This document shows positions 32,880 through 45,346 of a stretch of DNA of 64,000 nucleotides, piece after piece. Numbering within the stretch: position 1 is the stretch's first letter; each line of letters begins with the position of its first letter. The notes beneath the pieces are model-generated. The model was not told the DNA's origin, searched no databases, and was given only the letters and a program-made list of their open reading frames with translations. The position numbers and the translations under genes are program-made. Origin of the DNA: Amia ocellicauda (Eukaryota > Chordata > Actinopteri > Amiiformes > Amiidae); contig NC_089851.1 of assembly GCF_036373705.1 (NCBI RefSeq), positions 60,882,350 to 60,946,349 of the forward strand, given 5' to 3'.

Positions 32880-32953
32880 AGGCACTGCTGGGAGTCGAAC
32901 CCAGGGTTTGCTATTTACAAGACAGGCGCTTTGACCAACTAAGCCACGGTGTT
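32880..32953 (-). tRNA. tRNA-Thr-TGT: tRNA-Thr(UGU)-like gene, U28, G1A
   Basis: G1A removes the first acceptor pair as well, leaving three acceptor mismatches plus C27-C43. (AAAAC)20 upstream. Confidence 0.62.
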
Positions 32954-33677
32954 AGGACTCTCCCACTCCCCAGTACCTTCACCCAGGCGTAAGGAACAAA
33001 ACAAAACAAAACAAAACAAAACAAAACAAAACAAAACAAAACAAAACAAAACAAAACAAAACAAAACAAAACAAAACAAAACAAAACAAAACAAAACAAA
33101 ATCTGGATGCAGGCTGCAACAAAGGAAGCACACAGAGGTGAAAACGTAAGGTTGACGGGAGCAACAAGCTCCCTGTTGCGACTGTCCAGGGGCGGCAATG
33201 GGAATTGGACGTTGGCCGTTAGGTGCGCGTAGCGCGTGTCCTTTGGGTTCTGGTTCTTCTTTACAAACCGGCATCTGTCCAGTTGGCTTTCCGGTTCATT
33301 ACGTCCTCTGATGGCTTTACGATAAGCCTATCTTGCAATCAGATGCTTGCCTTGCCGTCCATCCATCCATCTATCTATCTATGACTCTCGATATCTAACT
33401 CTCTTGCTTGCTATCGCTCCCCCAATGGTCAGTAGCATAGTAGCATAACAGCAGATCACGGACCACTGTCAATCAGGTGCTTGCCTTGCCGTCCATCCAT
33501 CCATGTATCTATCTATCTATCTATCTATGACTCTCGATATCTAACTCTCTTGCTTGCTATCGCTCCCCCAATGGTCACGTATGTTGCATTCAACGACAAA
33601 GAAAATCGTGTGCTGGAAATGATTTCTGGCAACTGTGAAGGAACTGCACGACTGCAGCAACCGCAACACCTCCGTCT

Positions 33678-33751
33678 GTCTCTGTGGCGCAATCGGTCAG
33701 CGCGTTCGGCTGTTAACCGAAAGGATGGTGGTTCGAATCCACCCAGGGACG
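33678..33751 (+). tRNA. tRNA-Asn-GTT: tRNA-Asn(GUU), U29
   Basis: Consensus body. The first leader copy has only about three CTAT, the shortest tract here. Confidence 0.95.
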
Positions 33752-33915
33752 GCCCACTTTTCCCCCCGCCCCTTGTTATTGTTTCTACTTCTGGCGGTCA
33801 GTTTGCCAGACTGCGGCTACAGTAACCTTAAGCTGCTTGCTGCGGACGGCCATCTTGCAAAAATGTATCGAGGGTTTAGAAACTTCCTTTCCATTGCCTA
33901 GGCCAACATAAACCA

Positions 33916-33989
33916 AGGCACTGCTGGGAGTCGAACCCAGGGTTTGCTATTTACAAGACAGGCGCTTTGACCAACTAAGCCACGGTGTC
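33916..33989 (-). tRNA. tRNA-Thr-TGT: tRNA-Thr(UGU)-like gene, U29
   Basis: Right-hand type; longest array, (AAAAC)26. Confidence 0.73.
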
Positions 33990-34751
33990 AGGACTCTCCC
34001 ACTCCCCAGTACCTTCACCCAGGCGTAAGGAACAAAACAAAACAAAACAAAACAAAACAAAACAAAACAAAACAAAACAAAACAAAACAAAACAAAACAA
34101 AACAAAACAAAACAAAACAAAACAAAACAAAACAAAACAAAACAAAACAAAACAAAACAAAACAAAATCTGGATGCAGGCTGCAACAAAGGAAGCACACA
34201 GAGGTGAAAACGTAAGGTTGACGGGAGCAACAAGCTCCCTGTTGCGACTGTCCAGGGGCGGCAATGGGAATTGGACGTTGGCCGTTAGGTGCGCGTAGCG
34301 CGTGTCCTTTGGGTTCTGGTTCTTCTTTACAAACCGGCATCTGTCCAGTTGGCTTTCCGGTTCATTACGTCCTCTGATGGCTTTACGATAAGCCTATCTT
34401 GCAATCAGATGCTTGCCTTGCCGTCCATCCATCCATCTATCTATCTATCTATCTATGACTCTCGATATCTAACTCTCTTGCTTGCTATCGCTCCCCCAAT
34501 GGTCAGTAGCATAGTAGCATAACAGCAGATCACGGACCACTGTCAATCAGGTGCTTGCCTTGCCGTCCATCCATCCATGTATCTATCTATCTATCTATCT
34601 ATGACTCTCGATATCTAACTCTCTTGCTTGCTATCGCTCCCCCAATGGTCACGTATGTTGCATTCAACGACAAAGAAAATCGTGTGCTGGAAATGATTTC
34701 TGGCAACTGTGAAGGAACTGCACGACTGCAGCAACCGCAACACCTCCGTCT

Positions 34752-34825
34752 GTCTCTGTGGCGCAATCGGTCAGCGCGTTCGGCTGTTAACCGAAAGGAT
34801 GGTGGTTCGAATCCACCCAGGGACG
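34752..34825 (+). tRNA. tRNA-Asn-GTT: tRNA-Asn(GUU), U30
   Basis: Consensus body; two leader copies. Confidence 0.95.
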
Positions 34826-34989
34826 GCCCACTTTTCCCCCCGCCCCTTGTTATTGTTTCTACTTCTGGCGGTCAGTTTGCCAGACTGCGGCTACAGTAAC
34901 CTTAAGCTGCTTGCTGCGGACGGCCATCTTGCAAAAATGTATCGAGGGTTTAGAAACTTCCTTTCCATTGCCTAGGCCAACATAAACCA

Positions 34990-35063
34990 AGGCACTGCTG
35001 GGAGTCGAACCCAGGGTTTGCTATTTACAAGACAGGCGCTTTGACCAACTAAGCCACGGTGTC
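34990..35063 (-). tRNA. tRNA-Thr-TGT: tRNA-Thr(UGU)-like gene, U30
   Basis: Right-hand type; (AAAAC)21 upstream. Confidence 0.73.
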
Positions 35064-35800
35064 AGGACTCTCCCACTCCCCAGTACCTTCACCCAGGCGT
35101 AAGGAACAAAACAAAACAAAACAAAACAAAACAAAACAAAACAAAACAAAACAAAACAAAACAAAACAAAACAAAACAAAACAAAACAAAACAAAACAAA
35201 ACAAAACAAAACAAAATCTGGATGCAGGCTGCAACAAAGGAAGCACACAGAGGTGAAAACGTAAGGTTGACGGGAGCAACAAGCTCCCTGTTGCGACTGT
35301 CCAGGGGCGGCAATGGGAATTGGACGTTGGCCGTTAGGTGCGCGTAGCGCGTGTCCTTTGGGTTCTGGTTCTTCTTTACAAACCGGCATCTGTCCAGTTG
35401 GCTTTCCGGTTCATTACGTCCTCTGATGGCTTTACGATAAGCCTATCTTGCAATCAGATGCTTGCCTTGCCGTCCATCCATCCATCTATCTATCTATCTA
35501 TCTATGACTCTCGATATCTAACTCTCTTGCTTGCTATCGCTCCCCCAATGGTCAGTAGCATAGTAGCATAACAGCAGATCACGGACCACTGTCAATCAGG
35601 TGCTTGCCTTGCCGTCCATCCATCCATGTATCTATCTATCTATCTATCTATGACTCTCGATATCTAACTCTCTTGCTTGCTATCGCTCCCCCAATGGTCA
35701 CGTATGTTGCATTCAACGACAAAGAAAATCGTGTGCTGGAAATGATTTCTGGCAACTGTGAAGGAACTGCACGACTGCAGCAACCGCAACACCTCCGTCT

Positions 35801-35874
35801 GTCTCTGTGGCGCAATCGGTCAGCGCGTTCGGCTGTTAACCGAAAGGATGGTGGTTCGAATCCACCCAGGGACG
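35801..35874 (+). tRNA. tRNA-Asn-GTT: tRNA-Asn(GUU), U31
   Basis: Consensus body; two leader copies. Confidence 0.95.
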
Positions 35875-36038
35875 GCCCACTTTTCCCCCCGCCCCTTGTT
35901 ATTGTTTCTACTTCTGGCGGTCAGTTTGCCAGACTGCGGCTACAGTAACCTTAAGCTGCTTGCTGCGGACGGCCATCTTGCAAAAATGTATCGAGGGTTT
36001 AGAAACTTCCTTTCCATTGCCTAGGCCAACATAAACCA

Positions 36039-36112
36039 AGGCACTGCTGGGAGTCGAACCCAGGGTTTGCTATTTACAAGACAGGCGCTTTGACCAACTA
36101 AGCCACGGTGTT
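36039..36112 (-). tRNA. tRNA-Thr-TGT: tRNA-Thr(UGU)-like gene, U31, G1A
   Basis: Same first-base change as U28, three units on. (AAAAC)24 upstream. Confidence 0.62.
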
Positions 36113-36860
36113 AGGACTCTCCCACTCCCCAGTACCTTCACCCAGGCGTAAGGAACAAAACAAAACAAAACAAAACAAAACAAAACAAAACAAAACAAAA
36201 CAAAACAAAACAAAACAAAACAAAACAAAACAAAACAAAACAAAACAAAACAAAACAAAACAAAACAAAACAAAACAAAATCTGGATGCAGGCTGCAACA
36301 AAGGAAGCACACAGAGGTGAAAACGTAAGGTTGACGGGAGCAACAAGCTCCCTGTTGCGACTGTCCAGGGGCGGCAATGGGAATTGGACGTTGGCCGTTA
36401 GGTGCGCGTAGCGCGTGTCCTTTGGGTTCTGGTTCTTCTTTACAAACCGGCATCTGTCCAGTTGGCTTTCCGGTTCATTACGTCCTCTGATGGCTTTACG
36501 ATAAGCCTATCTTGCAATCAGATGCTTGCCTTGCCGTCCATCCATCCATCTATCTATCTATCTATGACTCTCGATATCTAACTCTCTTGCTTGCTATCGC
36601 TCCCCCAATGGTCAGTAGCATAGTAGCATAACAGCAGATCACGGACCACTGTCAATCAGGTGCTTGCCTTGCCGTCCATCCATCCATGTATCTATCTATC
36701 TATCTATCTATGACTCTCGATATCTAACTCTCTTGCTTGCTATCGCTCCCCCAATGGTCACGTATGTTGCATTCAACGACAAAGAAAATCGTGTGCTGGA
36801 AATGATTTCTGGCAACTGTGAAGGAACTGCACGACTGCAGCAACCGCAACACCTCCGTCT

Positions 36861-36934
36861 GTCTCTGTGGCGCAATCGGTCAGCGCGTTCGGCTGTTAAC
36901 CGAAAGTATGGTGGTTCGAATCCACCCAGGGACG
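36861..36934 (+). tRNA. tRNA-Asn-GTT: tRNA-Asn(GUU), U32, G46T
   Basis: Private variable-loop change G46T; stems intact. Confidence 0.92.
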
Positions 36935-37098
36935 GCCCACTTTTCCCCCCGCCCCTTGTTATTGTTTCTACTTCTGGCGGTCAGTTTGCCAGACTGCGGC
37001 TACAGTAACCTTAAGCTGCTTGCTGCGGACGGCCATCTTGCAAAAATGTATCGAGGGTTTAGAAACTTCCTTTCCATTGCCTAGGCCAACATAAACCA

Positions 37099-37172
37099 AG
37101 GCACTGCTGGGAGTCGAACCCAGGGTTTGCTATTTACAAGACAGGCGCTTTGACCAACTAAGCCACGGTGTC
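37099..37172 (-). tRNA. tRNA-Thr-TGT: tRNA-Thr(UGU)-like gene, U32
   Basis: Right-hand type; (AAAAC)25 upstream. Confidence 0.73.
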
Positions 37173-37933
37173 AGGACTCTCCCACTCCCCAGTACCTTCA
37201 CCCAGGCGTAAGGAACAAAACAAAACAAAACAAAACAAAACAAAACAAAACAAAACAAAACAAAACAAAACAAAACAAAACAAAACAAAACAAAACAAAA
37301 CAAAACAAAACAAAACAAAACAAAACAAAACAAAACAAAACAAAATCTGGATGCAGGCTGCAACAAAGGAAGCACACAGAGGTGAAAACGTAAGGTTGAC
37401 GGGAGCAACAAGCTCCCTGTTGCGACTGTCCAGGGGCGGCAATGGGAATTGGACGTTGGCCGTTAGGTGCGCGTAGCGCGTGTCCTTTGGGTTCTGGTTC
37501 TTCTTTACAAACCGGCATCTGTCCAGTTGGCTTTCCGGTTCATTACGTCCTCTGATGGCTTTACGATAAGCCTATCTTGCAATCAGATGCTTGCCTTGCC
37601 GTCCATCCATCCATCTATCTATCTATCTATCTATCTATGACTCTCGATATCTAACTCTCTTGCTTGCTATCGCTCCCCCAATGGTCAGTAGCATAGTAGC
37701 ATAACAGCAGATCACGGACCAATGTCAATCAGGTGCTTGCCTTGCCGTCCATCCATCCATGTATCTATCTATCTATCTATCTATGACTCTCGATATCTAA
37801 CTCTCTTGCTTGCTATCGCTCCCCCAATGGTCACGTATGTTGCATTCAACGACAAAGAAAATCGTGTGCTGGAAATGATTTCTGGCAACTGTGAAGGTAC
37901 TGCACGACTGCAGCAACCGCAACACCTCCGTCT

Positions 37934-38007
37934 GTCTCTGTGGCGCAATCGGTCAGCGCGTTCGGCTGTTAACCGAAAGGATGGTGGTTCGAATCCACCC
38001 AGGGACG
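37934..38007 (+). tRNA. tRNA-Asn-GTT: tRNA-Asn(GUU), U33
   Basis: Consensus body; private GAAGGTACTG just upstream. Confidence 0.95.
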
Positions 38008-38171
38008 GCCCACTTTTCCCCCCGCCCCTTGTTATTGTTTCTACTTCTGGCGGTCAGTTTGCCAGACTGCGGCTACAGTAACCTTAAGCTGCTTGCTGCG
38101 GACGGCCATCTTGCAAAAATGTATCGAGGGTTTAGAAACTTCCTTTCCATTGCCTAGGCCAACATAAACCA

Positions 38172-38245
38172 AGGCACTGCTGGGAGTCGAACCCAGGGTT
38201 TGCTATTTACAAGACAGGCGCTTTGACCAACTAAGCCACGGTGTC
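38172..38245 (-). tRNA. tRNA-Thr-TGT: tRNA-Thr(UGU)-like gene, U33
   Basis: Right-hand type; (AAAAC)20 upstream. Confidence 0.73.
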
Positions 38246-38660
38246 AGGACTCTCCCACTCCCCAGTACCTTCACCCAGGCGTAAGGAACAAAACAAAACA
38301 AAACAAAACAAAACAAAACAAAACAAAACAAAACAAAACAAAACAAAACAAAACAAAACAAAACAAAACAAAACAAAACAAAACAAAACAAAATCTGGAT
38401 GCAGGCTGCAACAAAGGAAGCACACAGAGGTGAAAACGTAAGGTTGACGGGAGCAACAAGCTCCCTGTTGCGACTGTCCAGGGGCGGCAATGGGAATTGG
38501 ACGTTGGCCGTTAGGTGCGCGTAGCGCGTGTCCTTTGGGTTCTGGTTCTTCTTTACAAACCGGCATCTGTCCAGTTGGCTTTCCGGTTCATTACGTCCTC
38601 TGATGGCTTTACGATAAGCCTATCTTGCAATCAGATGCTTGCCTTGCCGTCCATCCATCC

Positions 38661-38706
<46 letters not shown>

Positions 38707-39001
38707 GACTCTCGATATCTAACTCTCTTGCTTGCTATCGCTCCCCCAATGGTCAGTAGCATAGTAGCATAACAGCAGATCACGGACCACTGTCAATCAG
38801 GTGCTTGCCTTGCCGTCCATCCATCCATGTATCTATCTATCTATCTATCTATGACTCTCGATATCTAACTCTCTTGCTTGCTATCGCTCCCCCAATGGTC
38901 ACGTATGTTGCATTCAACGACAAAGAAAATCGTGTGCTGGAAATGATTTCTGGCAACTGTGAAGGAACTGCACGACTGCAGCAACCGCAACACCTCCGTC
39001 T

Positions 39002-39075
39002 GTCTCTGTGGCGCAATCGGTCAGCGCGTTCGGCTGTTAACCGAAAGGATGGTGGTTCGAATCCACCCAGGGACG
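39002..39075 (+). tRNA. tRNA-Asn-GTT: tRNA-Asn(GUU), U34
   Basis: Consensus body; 11-copy CTAT leader as in U28. Confidence 0.95.
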
Positions 39076-39239
39076 GCCCACTTTTCCCCCCGCCCCTTGT
39101 TATTGTTTCTACTTCTGGCGGTCAGTTTGCCAGACTGCGGCTACAGTAACCTTAAGCTGCTTGCTGCGGACGGCCATCTTGCAAAAATGTATCGAGGGTT
39201 TAGAAACTTCCTTTCCATTGCCTAGGCCAACATAAACCA

Positions 39240-39313
39240 AGGCACTGCTGGGAGTCGAACCCAGGGTTTGCTATTTACAAGACAGGCGCTTTGACCAACT
39301 AAGCCACGGTGTT
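39240..39313 (-). tRNA. tRNA-Thr-TGT: tRNA-Thr(UGU)-like gene, U34, G1A
   Basis: G1A as in U28 and U31; (AAAAC)26 upstream. Confidence 0.62.
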
Positions 39314-40071
39314 AGGACTCTCCCACTCCCCAGTACCTTCACCCAGGCGTAAGGAACAAAACAAAACAAAACAAAACAAAACAAAACAAAACAAAACAAA
39401 ACAAAACAAAACAAAACAAAACAAAACAAAACAAAACAAAACAAAACAAAACAAAACAAAACAAAACAAAACAAAACAAAACAAAACAAAATCTGGATGC
39501 AGGCTGCAACAAAGGAAGCACACAGAGGTGAAAACGTAAGGTTGACGGGAGCAACAAGCTCCCTGTTGCGACTGTCCAGGGGCGGCAATGGGAATTGGAC
39601 GTTGGCCGTTAGGTGCGCGTAGCGCGTGTCCTTTGGGTTCTGGTTCTTCTTTACAAACCGGCATCTGTCCAGTTGGCTTTCCGGTTCATTACGTCCTCTG
39701 ATGGCTTTACGATAAGCCTATCTTGCAATCAGATGCTTGCCTTGCCGTCCATCCATCCATCTATCTATCTATCTATGACTCTCGATATCTAACTCTCTTG
39801 CTTGCTATCGCTCCCCCAATGGTCAGTAGCATAGTAGCATAACAGCAGATCACGGACCACTGTCAATCAGGTGCTTGCCTTGCCGTCCATCCATCCATGT
39901 ATCTATCTATCTATCTATCTATGACTCTCGATATCTAACTCTCTTGCTTGCTATCGCTCCCCCAATGGTCACGTATGTTGCATTCAACGACAAAGAAAAT
40001 CGTGTGCTGGAAATGATTTCTGGCAACTGTGAAGGAACTGCACGACTGCAGCAACCGCAACACCTCCGTCT

Positions 40072-40145
40072 GTCTCTGTGGCGCAATCGGTCAGCGCTTT
40101 CGGCTGTTAACCGAAAGGATGGTGGTTCGAATCCACCCAGGGACG
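40072..40145 (+). tRNA. tRNA-Asn-GTT: tRNA-Asn(GUU), U35, G26T
   Basis: G26T at the D/anticodon-stem junction, private to this unit, which also has several private spacer-block changes. Confidence 0.9.
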
Positions 40146-40309
40146 GCCCACTTTTCCCCCCGCCCCTTGTTATTGTTTCTACTTCTGGCGGTCAGTTTGC
40201 CAGACTGCGGCTACAGTAACCTTAAGCTGCTTGCTGCGGACGGCCATCTTGCAAAAATGTATCGAGGGTTTAGAAACTTCCTTTCCATTGCCTAGGCCAA
40301 CATAAACCA

Positions 40310-40383
40310 AGGCACTGCTGGGAGTCGAACCCAGGGTTTGCTATTTACAAGACAGGCGCTTTGACCAACTAAGCCACGGTGTC
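40310..40383 (-). tRNA. tRNA-Thr-TGT: tRNA-Thr(UGU)-like gene, U35
   Basis: Right-hand type; (AAAAC)19 upstream. Confidence 0.73.
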
Positions 40384-40793
40384 AGGACTCTCCCACTCCC
40401 CAGTACCTTCACCCAGGCGTAAGGAACAAAACAAAACAAAACAAAACAAAACAAAACAAAACAAAACAAAACAAAACAAAACAAAACAAAACAAAACAAA
40501 ACAAAACAAAACAAAACAAAACAAAATCTGGATGCAGGCTGCAACAAAGGAAGCACACAGAGGTGAAAACGTAATTTTGACGGGAGCAACAAGCTCCCTG
40601 TTGCGACTGTCCACGGGCGGCAATGGGAATTGGACGTTGGCCGTTAGGTGCGCGTAGCGCGTGTCCTTTGGGTTCTGGTTCTTCTTTACAAACCGGCATC
40701 TGTCCAGTTGGCTTTCCGGTTCATTACGTCCTCTGATGGCTTTACGATAAGCCTATCTTGCAATCAGATGCTTGCCTTGCCGTCCATCCATCC

Positions 40794-40831
<38 letters not shown>

Positions 40832-41126
40832 GACTCTCGATATCTAACTCTCTTGCTTGCTATCGCTCCCCCAATGGTCAGTAGCATAGTAGCATAACAG
40901 CAGATCACGGACCACTGTCAATCAGGTGCTTGCCTTGCCGTCCATCCATCCATGTATCTATCTATCTATCTATCTATGACTCTCGATATCTAACTCTCTT
41001 GCTTGCTATCGCTCCCCCAATGGTCACGTATGTTGCATTCAACGACAAAGAAAATCGTGTGCTGGAAATGATTTCTGGCAACTGTGAAGGAACTGCACGA
41101 CTGCAGCAACCGCAACACCTCCGTCT

Positions 41127-41200
41127 GTCTCTGTGGCGCAATCGGTCAGCGCGTTCGGCTGTTAACCGAAAGGATGGTGGTTCGAATCCACCCAGGGACG
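41127..41200 (+). tRNA. tRNA-Asn-GTT: tRNA-Asn(GUU), U36, terminator damaged
   Basis: Consensus body, but the downstream TTTT is CTTT (41207-41210), so termination should be weak. Confidence 0.94.
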
Positions 41201-41206
41201 GCCCAC

Positions 41207-41210
41207 CTTT
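41207..41210 (+). terminator. Broken Pol III terminator (CTTT), U36
   Basis: The only unit where the T4 run after tRNA-Asn is reduced to T3. I see no other T4 run on the + strand in the linker, so read-through towards tRNA-Thr is possible. Confidence 0.6.
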
Positions 41211-41364
41211 CCCCCCGCCCCTTGTTATTGTTTCTACTTCTGGCGGTCAGTTTGCCAGACTGCGGCTACAGTAACCTTAAGCTGCTTGCTGCGGACGGCC
41301 ATCTTGCAAAAATGTATCGAGGGTTTAGAAACTTCCTTTCCATTGCCTAGGCCAACATAAACCA

Positions 41365-41438
41365 AGGCACTGCTGGGAGTCGAACCCAGGGTTTGTTATT
41401 TACAAGACAGGCGCTTTGACCAACTAAGCCACGGTGTC
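41365..41438 (-). tRNA. tRNA-Thr-TGT: tRNA-Thr(UGU)-like gene, U36, G42A
   Basis: G42A adds a second anticodon-stem mismatch (C28-A42) next to C27-C43. The upstream flank has CCAAGCG. (AAAAC)20 upstream. Confidence 0.6.
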
Positions 41439-42174
41439 AGGACTCTCCCACTCCCCAGTACCTTCACCCAAGCGTAAGGAACAAAACAAAACAAAACAAA
41501 ACAAAACAAAACAAAACAAAACAAAACAAAACAAAACAAAACAAAACAAAACAAAACAAAACAAAACAAAACAAAACAAAACAAAATCTGGATGCAGGCT
41601 GCAACAAAGGAAGCACACAGAGGTGAAAACGTAAGGTTGACGGGAGCAACAAGCTCCCTGTTGCGACTGTCCAGGGGCGGCAATGGGAATTGGACGTTGG
41701 CCGTTAGGTGCGCGTAGCGCGTGTCCTTTGGGTTCTGGTTCTTCTTTACAAACCGGCATCTGTCCAGTTGGCTTTCCGGTTCATTACGTCCTCTGATGGC
41801 TTTACGATAAGCCTATCTTGCAATCAGATGCTTGCCTTGCCGTCCATCCATCCATCTATCTATCTATCTATCTATCTATGACTCTCGATATCTAACTCTC
41901 TTGCTTGCTATCGCTCCCCCAATGGTCAGTAGCATAGTAGCATAACAGCAGATCACGGACCACTGTCAATCAGGTGCTTGCCTTGCCGTCCATCCATCCA
42001 TGTATCTATCTATCTATCTATCTATGACTCTCGATATCTAACTCTCTTGCTTGCTATCGCTCCCCCAATGGTCACGTATGTTGCATTCAACGACAAAGAA
42101 AATCGTGTGCTGGAAATGATTTCTGGCAACTGTGAAGGAACTGCACGACTGCAGCAACCGCAACACCTCCGTCT

Positions 42175-42248
42175 GTCTCTGTGGTGCAATCGGTCAGCGC
42201 GTTCGGCTGTTAACCGAAAGGATGGTGGTTCGAATCCACCCAGGGACG
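42175..42248 (+). tRNA. tRNA-Asn-GTT: tRNA-Asn(GUU), U37, C11T
   Basis: C11T gives a U-G pair in the D stem; the change lies in the A box. Confidence 0.92.
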
Positions 42249-42412
42249 GCCCACTTTTCCCCCCGCCCCTTGTTATTGTTTCTACTTCTGGCGGTCAGTT
42301 TGCCAGACTGCGGCTACAGTAACCTTAAGCTGCTTGCTGCGGACGGCCATCTTGCAAAAATGTATCGAGGGTTTAGAAACTTCCTTTCCATTGCCTAGGC
42401 CAACATAAACCA

Positions 42413-42486
42413 AGGCACTGCTGGGAGTCGAACCCAGGGTTTGCTATTTACAAGACAGGCGCTTTGACCAACTAAGCCACGGTGTC
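42413..42486 (-). tRNA. tRNA-Thr-TGT: tRNA-Thr(UGU)-like gene, U37
   Basis: Right-hand type; (AAAAC)19 upstream. Confidence 0.73.
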
Positions 42487-43213
42487 AGGACTCTCCCACT
42501 CCCCAGTACCTTCACCCAGGCGTAAGGAACAAAACAAAACAAAACAAAACAAAACAAAACAAAACAAAACAAAACAAAACAAAACAAAACAAAACAAAAC
42601 AAAACAAAACAAAACAAAACAAAACAAAATCTGGATGCAGGCTGCAACAAAGGAAGCACACAGAGGTGAAAACGTAAGGTTGACGGGAGCAACAAGCTCC
42701 CTGTTGCGACTGTCCAGGGGCGGCAATGGGAATTGGACGTTGGCCGTTAGGTGCGCGTAGCGCGTGTCCTTTGGGTTCTGGTTCTTCTTTACAAACCGGC
42801 ATCTGTCCAGTTGGCTTTCCGGTTCATTACGTCCTCTGATGGCTTTACGATAAGCCTATCTTGCAATCAGATGCTTGCCTTGCCGTCCATCCATCCATCT
42901 ATCTATCTATCTATCTATGACTCTCGATATCTAACTCTCTTGCTTGCTATCGCTCCCCCAATGGTCAGTAGCATAGTAGCATAACAGCAGATCACGGACC
43001 ACTGTCAATCAGGTGCTTGCCTTGCCGTCCATCCATCCATGTATCTATCTATCTATCTATCTATGACTCTCGATATCTAACTCTCTTGCTTGCTATCGCT
43101 CCCCCAATGGTCACGTATGTTGCATTCAACGACAAAGAAAATCGTGTGCTGGAAATGATTTCTGGCAACTGTGAAGGAACTGCACGACTGCAGCAGCCGC
43201 AACACCTCCGTCT

Positions 43214-43287
43214 GTCTCTGTGGCGCAATCGGTCAGCGCGTTCGGCTGTTAACCGAAAGGATGGTGGTTCGAATCCACCCAGGGACG
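43214..43287 (+). tRNA. tRNA-Asn-GTT: tRNA-Asn(GUU), U38
   Basis: Consensus body; upstream CAGCAGCCGC is shared only with U39. Confidence 0.95.
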
Positions 43288-43451
43288 GCCCACTTTTCCC
43301 CCCGCCCCTTGTTATTGTTTCTACTTCTGGCGGTCAGTTTGCCAGACTGCGGCTACAGTAACCTTAAGCTGCTTGCTGCGGACGGCCATCTTGCAAAAAT
43401 GTATCGAGGGTTTAGAAACTTCCTTTCCATTGCCTAGGCCAACATAAACCA

Positions 43452-43525
43452 AGGCACTGCTGGGAGTCGAACCCAGGGTTTGCTATTTACAAGACAGGCG
43501 CTTTGACCAACTAAGCCACGGTGTC
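43452..43525 (-). tRNA. tRNA-Thr-TGT: tRNA-Thr(UGU)-like gene, U38
   Basis: Right-hand type; (AAAAC)23 upstream. Confidence 0.73.
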
Positions 43526-44272
43526 AGGACTCTCCCACTCCCCAGTACCTTCACCCAGGCGTAAGGAACAAAACAAAACAAAACAAAACAAAACAAAACA
43601 AAACAAAACAAAACAAAACAAAACAAAACAAAACAAAACAAAACAAAACAAAACAAAACAAAACAAAACAAAACAAAACAAAACAAAATCTGGATGCAGG
43701 CTGCAACAAAGGAAGCACACAGAGGTGAAAACGTAAGGTTGACGGGAGCAACAAGCTCCCTGTTGCGACTGTCCAGGGGCGGCAATGGGAATTGGACGTT
43801 GGCCGTTAGGTGCGCGTAGCGCGTGTCCTTTGGGTTCTGGTTCTTCTTTACAAACCGGCATCTGTCCAGTTGGCTTTCCGGTTCATTACGTCCTCTGATG
43901 GCTTTACGATAAGCCTATCTTGCAATCAGATGCTTGCCTTGCCGTCCATCCATCCATCTATCTATCTATCTATCTATGACTCTCGATATCTAACTCTCTT
44001 GCTTGCTATCGCTCCCCCAATGGTCAGTAGCATAGTAGCATAACAGCAGATCACGGACCACTGTCAATCAGGTGCTTGCCTTGCCGTCCATCCATCCATG
44101 TATCTATCTATCTATCTATCTATGACTCTCGATATCTAACTCTCTTGCTTGCTATCGCTCCCCCAATGGTCACGTATGTTGCATTCAACGACAAAGAAAA
44201 TCGTGTGCTGGAAATGATTTCTGGCAACTGTGAAGGAACTGCACGACTGCAGCAGCCGCAACACCTCCGTCT

Positions 44273-44346
44273 GTCTCTGTGGCGCAATCGGTCAGCGCGT
44301 TCGGCTGTTAACCGAAAGGATGGTGGTTCGAATCCACCCAGGGACG
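44273..44346 (+). tRNA. tRNA-Asn-GTT: tRNA-Asn(GUU), U39
   Basis: Consensus body; adjacent duplicate of U38 by its upstream marker. Confidence 0.95.
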
Positions 44347-44510
44347 GCCCACTTTTCCCCCCGCCCCTTGTTATTGTTTCTACTTCTGGCGGTCAGTTTG
44401 CCAGACTGCGGCTACAGTAACCTTAAGCTGCTTGCTGCGGACGGCCATCTTGCAAAAATGTATCGAGGGTTTAGAAACTTCCTTTCCATTGCCTAGGCCA
44501 ACATAAACCA

Positions 44511-44584
44511 AGGCACTGCTGGGAGTCGAACCCAGGGTTTGCTATTTACAAGACAGGCGCTTTGACCAACTAAGCCACGGTGTC
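44511..44584 (-). tRNA. tRNA-Thr-TGT: tRNA-Thr(UGU)-like gene, U39
   Basis: Right-hand type; (AAAAC)22 upstream. Confidence 0.73.
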
Positions 44585-45009
44585 AGGACTCTCCCACTCC
44601 CCAGTACCTTCACCCAGGCGTAAGGAACAAAACAAAACAAAACAAAACAAAACAAAACAAAACAAAACAAAACAAAACAAAACAAAACAAAACAAAACAA
44701 AACAAAACAAAACAAAACAAAACAAAACAAAACAAAACAAAATCTGGATGCAGGCTGCAACAAAGGAAGCACACAGAGGTGAAAACGTAAGGTTGACGGG
44801 AGCAACAAGCTCCCTGTTGCGACTGTCCAGGGGCGGCAATGGGAATTGGACGTTGGCCGTTAGGTGCGCGTAGCGCGTGTCCTTTGGGTTCTGGTTCTTC
44901 TTTACAAACCGGCATCTGTCCAGTTGGCTTTCCGGTTCATTACGTCCTCTGATGGCTTTACGATAAGCCTATCTTGCAATCAGATGCTTGCCTTGCCGTC
45001 CATCCATCC

Positions 45010-45051
<42 letters not shown>

Positions 45052-45346
45052 GACTCTCGATATCTAACTCTCTTGCTTGCTATCGCTCCCCCAATGGTCA
45101 GTAGCATAGTAGCATAACAGCAGATCACGGACCACTGTCAATCAGGTGCTTGCCTTGCCGTCCATCCATCCATGTATCTATCTATCTATCTATCTATGAC
45201 TCTCGATATCTAACTCTCTTGCTTGCTATCGCTCCCCCAATGGTCACGTATGTTGCATTCAACGACAAAGAAAATCGTGTGCTGGAAATGATTTCTGGCA
45301 ACTGTGAAGGAACTGCACGACTGCAGCAACCGCAACACCTCCGTCT

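Larger units (their letters stand above)
31208..33343. repeat. Higher-order block B (U27-U28), matched by U33-U34
   Basis: U27 and U33 share GGACCAATGTC in the leader. U28 and U34 share an 11-copy CTAT leader tract and G1A in tRNA-Thr. Spacing between partners is 6380 and 6360 bp, six units. Confidence 0.75.
37588..39733. repeat. Higher-order block B' (U33-U34)
   Basis: Partner of U27-U28 by the shared leader change, CTAT length and tRNA-Thr G1A. Pentanucleotide lengths differ (20 and 26 against 24 and 20), so these change faster than the point variants. Confidence 0.75.
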
